The notes under the pieces were generated by a model. The model saw only the letters and a list, made by a program, of their open reading frames with translations. It searched no databases and had not been told where the DNA came from. From Punica granatum (Eukaryota > Streptophyta > Magnoliopsida > Myrtales > Lythraceae), in assembly GCF_007655135.1 (NCBI RefSeq), contig NC_045128.1, forward strand, positions 40,251,885 through 40,315,884: a DNA stretch of 64,000 nucleotides, read 5' to 3'. Every line of letters begins with the position of its first letter. The stretch's first letter is position 1. Of the stretch, positions 60,489-64,000 are shown one piece after another. The position numbers and the translations under genes are program-made.

Positions 60489-60497
60489 TAATTTATT

Positions 60498-62964
60498 AGC
60501 ACTCACAAGCTATATTTCTATGTATATAGACCGTACTCCCAACGAAGAATTTACTTGTATTAACCCTTTCAAATTCCGACGATTAATTCTATGACGACCA
60601 AAGTATTGGTTACAAAGGGTAACGCTTTAAAAGTCATATACGCTATCCTTTTGTTAAATTACACCGATGATCGAATACTAAATAAGTCTAGATCAAACTA
60701 TGGAGTTAGAGTTGAACACATTGGCTTGTGGAGACAGTCATACCACCGGCCACGTTCCTAGTCACTGCGGGCATGGAATAATTTTAAAACATATTAAAAT
60801 GAAAAACAAAATGTACTTGTATGGATTTCAAATCCACCGACGTATGCATCTACACACACATGTATATGTCTTTTCTCTCTTTTTTGCTGAAAAGGACTTC
60901 ATATATATATATATATATAAATGAATTTTCCTGCCGAAAAAATAAATAAATGAATTTGCATAGAAATCTATGATATGTGTTCTTGGGCTAAGAGCCCAAG
61001 AAAATATTTATAATAACTAATTAATTAGTTTCTCTCACGTCGGTCAAGATTCTTCGCATTGATCTTTATATATATTTTGAATTAATGAACATGTCTCGTG
61101 GCCCAAATGATTCTAATTTTTAAATAAATAACGAATTCAAATAGGGTAGGCTTTGAAATTCCTGAAAGTGCGATTGCGGGAGATTTTGAGGAGATCAGAG
61201 GCACACTAATCAAGAAACGACATCTTGGTCGTTAGCACAATCCTAATTAATTAAATTGAACAGCAAATTAATTACATTAAGTACAGCCTCTTTGAAATTA
61301 ATGAACTTATTAATTATATAAGCAAGGACATACCTAAAACCGGCTAGTAAGCCACTATTATAGCCAACACATGCATATCACCAAGAGATTCTGTTTGCTC
61401 TATATATATATATGTGTGTGTATGTATTATGTGTATTTATGGCTGTGTTAACTATAGTTCAATAAGTCATAAGTTATTTCGGTTTGAACTAGCTCGGACA
61501 ACTAGGCCACGTGACCCACTATTGCCCAAGGAATGTTACAATTAACCATGAACGGCTTGAGAAATGACAATTGAAACTATGGTTACATATTCCTTTCCTT
61601 TCTTGGGGAAATAGATTGGTGCGCTATGAACTAATAGATTGAAACTAATCACGACTCGAGTGACAGCGGCTGGTCCCGACCATGAGGGGCCACTTAAATG
61701 GAAAAGCTCGGATAGCAAGCAGAAGCTCCATAATTAACGGTTGAAATTGAAAACCCGCCGGGAGGTGAAGTTAATTTTAATTTTACTTCACCGTAATTAT
61801 TTAACTTTCACCGACAATCTCTCTTTATTTTTTTCCCCTTCAAATGTAAGCATAAATCAGAAAAGCATTTAGGATTCCCACGGTTGATTGGTCAGTCGTC
61901 TTTAATCAACAAATTGCACAAAATTAATTAGATTCAACATTGATTCCTTATACGTCTTACTTTTGCGAAGTTAATTAATCTAGGAGTTAATTCTACTGTT
62001 TAGTTAAGCTGAAGTGATGAAAGGACAATATAATCCGTGATGCATGGAAGGATCATATATACTTAACCTATCTTACCGAGCCTTTGTCTTTCCCAAGACA
62101 TGAACTCAGCAAGTGACAAATTGCCATTAACAATATAAGCGTCTGCACTGCTCCTCCAGTCGTATATGTTTAACAACGGTTCCATCAACATAGAGAGGAC
62201 GTTATACGTACGTGTTGCTATACACGAAATATAGAAAATGTCATATATTGTTGTCATGGATGAGCATAGAGGATGAAAGAATATCATATACGCTGTTATA
62301 ATAACAAGACTCGGTTGAAAAGATGGGTCGACAACGCTGAAATATTTCTATAACATTCATCCGTAGGGAGAACTCGCGCCCCGAAAACATAATTGCAGGA
62401 TTAAAGCCTAGTTAATAAAGGTTAATTTCTGCCCCCTACTTACGTAAAGGGGCAACCTAATTCCAACCACTACGAATGATACAGTGAGATCGACTCATCT
62501 CGAGAACACAATTGATGTAAATAATTTGTTACAAAGCAGCTACCAGGATGGATGGTCGGCAAGGAGTTGTTGCCCTAAAATACAGTTTCACACACATAAT
62601 ATGCTGTAAGCTAATTAATTACATCACAAATCATAATTACTTTAGTGGCGGTAGGTTTGTTCCCCGAACCAATTCCACCAGTCCTGTATTTGTCCTCTTC
62701 CCTGTAGCTCCATAGCGTCTGACACAATTCATATTAAAAATTGTCATTAACTCAAACTTTCAGACACAGTGACAAGTCTTTTCCGTCATCGATACGGTGA
62801 TAGAAGACATTATACAAGAAAGAAATCAAAAATAATGACTTACTTCTCTCTCTCTCTCGTGGACTTGCCAAATCTTCACAAGCATAAATTATGAAAAATT
62901 GATAAACTCATAGGCTTCTCTAATTATTATATTTAAATAGGTGCAATCCCTCGCTCTACGGTAA
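60498..62964. other. Gene-free spacer
   Basis: AT-rich with TA tracts near 60902 and 61401. The short frames present show no family resemblance. Confidence 0.5.
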
Positions 62965-63251
62965 CCCGTTTGGTTAAATCAAAATTTTTTAATTCTATTT
63001 CACTTAACTCCATTTATTTTCAATTTAACAACACAATTATTACTTTTTTATTTTTTCTTCATTTTTTTAACCATTTAATTTAATTTTTAATATTAAATTC
63101 TCTTAATTATTCATTACTTTTTTACACTTTTTCTCATAATTCAATGACATAATCATTACAAACCAATTAAAATACAAATTTAACTTTAACTCTAAAACCA
63201 TAATCATTACAAACCAATTAAAATACAAATTTAACTTTAACTCTAAAACCA
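62965..63251 (-). mobile_element. Tourist-like MITE, family 2, copy 2
   Basis: A 287-bp element that matches the reverse complement of 13951-14242 through most of its length, for example ACAACACAATTATTACTTTT, ATTCTCTTAATTATTCATTA and TTTTTCTCATAATTCAATG. It starts CCCGTTTGGTTAAATCAAAA after TAA (62962-62964) and ends before TAA (63252-63254). The right end lacks the outermost TTTGG.. bases and carries a 51-bp tandem duplication. Confidence 0.8.
63149..63250. repeat. 51-bp perfect tandem duplication inside the MITE
   Basis: Two identical 51-bp units (63149-63199, 63200-63250) starting ATAATCATTACAAACCAATT and ending ACTCTAAAACC. Identity shows it arose recently. Confidence 0.95.
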
Positions 63252-63254
63252 TAA

Positions 63255-64000
63255 GGTGTATCCCTCCCCGCCTTTTCTATATTATATATAATTGATAAAA
63301 GATAAGCAAATTTGTATTCCCTAAGGAACATATAATGTTCAATGTTTCAGTGGAGCTAAAACAACTAGGAAGAGCATTTAAAATTACCCTCTTGATGAGG
63401 GTAAATTTTTTCGAGAATTATAGGACTTCTTTCTAGTTTGAACAGTTCCTTTTTTTCCTTTTGAGCTCGTGCAATGCATGAAACAAAAGAAGGGTCAGCC
63501 ATCAACTACAAGGAAAAGAAAGGTGTGAGGTCCAAAGGAATAATATCAATTTTCGAGTGTGGGGTCATTATAATTTCATGTATCAAGGGTGGAGAGAGAG
63601 AGGGAGACAGAGACAGGTTGCGACTTGTGATGACTTTGCATGGCATGAGGCACATGTTCCTGTTAAAATTAAATTACGTAAAAATACAATATCATTATTT
63701 ATTTAAGAGTAAATTAGCATCCTTAAATTAAGATTTCATCAAAGTTATCTCGAGCCATTTTTTTACGTCCCATTTGCCCTTGACCAAATAAATATACATT
63801 ACAATGACCCCCCTGTCACTCTACCGTTAAAAACTGGATAGACAATAATGAAGTGACATTATTTTATTAATTCCTGGACTTTTATTCTTTCTTTCTCTCT
63901 ATCTCCCCCCTTTTTTTTTGCTAAATAAAAGACCAAGAGGAGGAGATCAATGTAACAATTTTCTCTAGAGATTAGAGGAGCTCCACAGCCACCATAAAAT
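63255..64000. other. Gene-free window end
   Basis: No gene or bounded repeat seen; a GA-rich patch lies at 63590-63612. Confidence 0.5.

Noticed and set aside
62063..62287. 74-residue minus-strand frame
   Set aside because: No family resemblance or gene context.
1..64000. CRISPR arrays, operons, phage or bacterial defence systems
   Set aside because: The window is plant nuclear DNA with spliced genes; none of these is present.

Overview
This window is nuclear DNA from a flowering plant, almost certainly a eudicot. The genes have many short introns bounded by GT..AG. The proteins are plant-specific or plant-like: a HIPP metallochaperone with a CaaX box, an S-sulfocysteine synthase-like enzyme, an R2R3-MYB of the MYB60 type and an intronless plant presenilin. 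Intergenic DNA is AT-rich and full of MITEs, a TRIM element and a LINE relic. I cannot name the species. All coordinates come from reading the sequence by eye, and exon joins were checked by reading frame and splice dinucleotides.

Layout. 0.5-2.7 kb: PLAC8/cell-number-regulator gene (minus). 3.2-3.7 kb: a TRIM retroelement with a clean 5-bp target duplication. 4.1-4.4 kb: a small secreted-peptide-like reading frame broken by a stop. 6.7-7.5 kb: HIPP gene (plus). 8.1-9.4 kb: membrane steroid-binding protein (plus). 10.4-13.0 kb: chloroplast GrpE (minus). 13.1-15.6 kb: AT-rich spacer with a MITE. 15.6-21.1 kb: 13-exon ARF-GAP AGD14 (plus). 23.1-24.3 kb: F-box SKIP24 (minus). 24.4-27.2 kb: fold-back element and decayed LINE. 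29.6-30.9 kb: presenilin (minus). 33.0-34.2 kb: MYB60-like (plus). 34.2-39.8 kb: repeat-bearing spacer. 39.9-42.7 kb: CS26-like S-sulfocysteine synthase (minus). 43.5-45.5 kb: GT47 glycosyltransferase (minus). 47.8-50.9 kb: NADH-cytochrome b5 reductase CBR1 (minus). 51-64 kb: a 13-kb stretch with no convincing gene but several well-bounded non-autonomous elements.

How the genes relate. These are independent housekeeping and regulatory genes, not a pathway cluster. From memory, the order echoes Arabidopsis blocks: AGD14/ZIGA4, presenilin and SKIP24 lie together on chromosome 1 with MYB60 nearby; CS26 and an exostosin gene are neighbours on chromosome 3; GrpE and CBR1 are close on chromosome 5. 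The window therefore looks like an ancestral block that Arabidopsis later split or fractionated.

No previously undescribed biological system is evident. The observations most worth a second look are: an apparent in-frame TGA that cuts an acidic tail from the steroid-binding protein; a GC-AG intron in the HIPP gene; a Mutator-like MITE built of inverted arrays of ~60-bp subrepeats with a perfect 9-bp target duplication; a 1.6-kb element with inverted ends enclosing a degenerate ~75-bp minisatellite; and a set of TAA-flanked Tourist-like MITEs, one inside an AGD14 intron.
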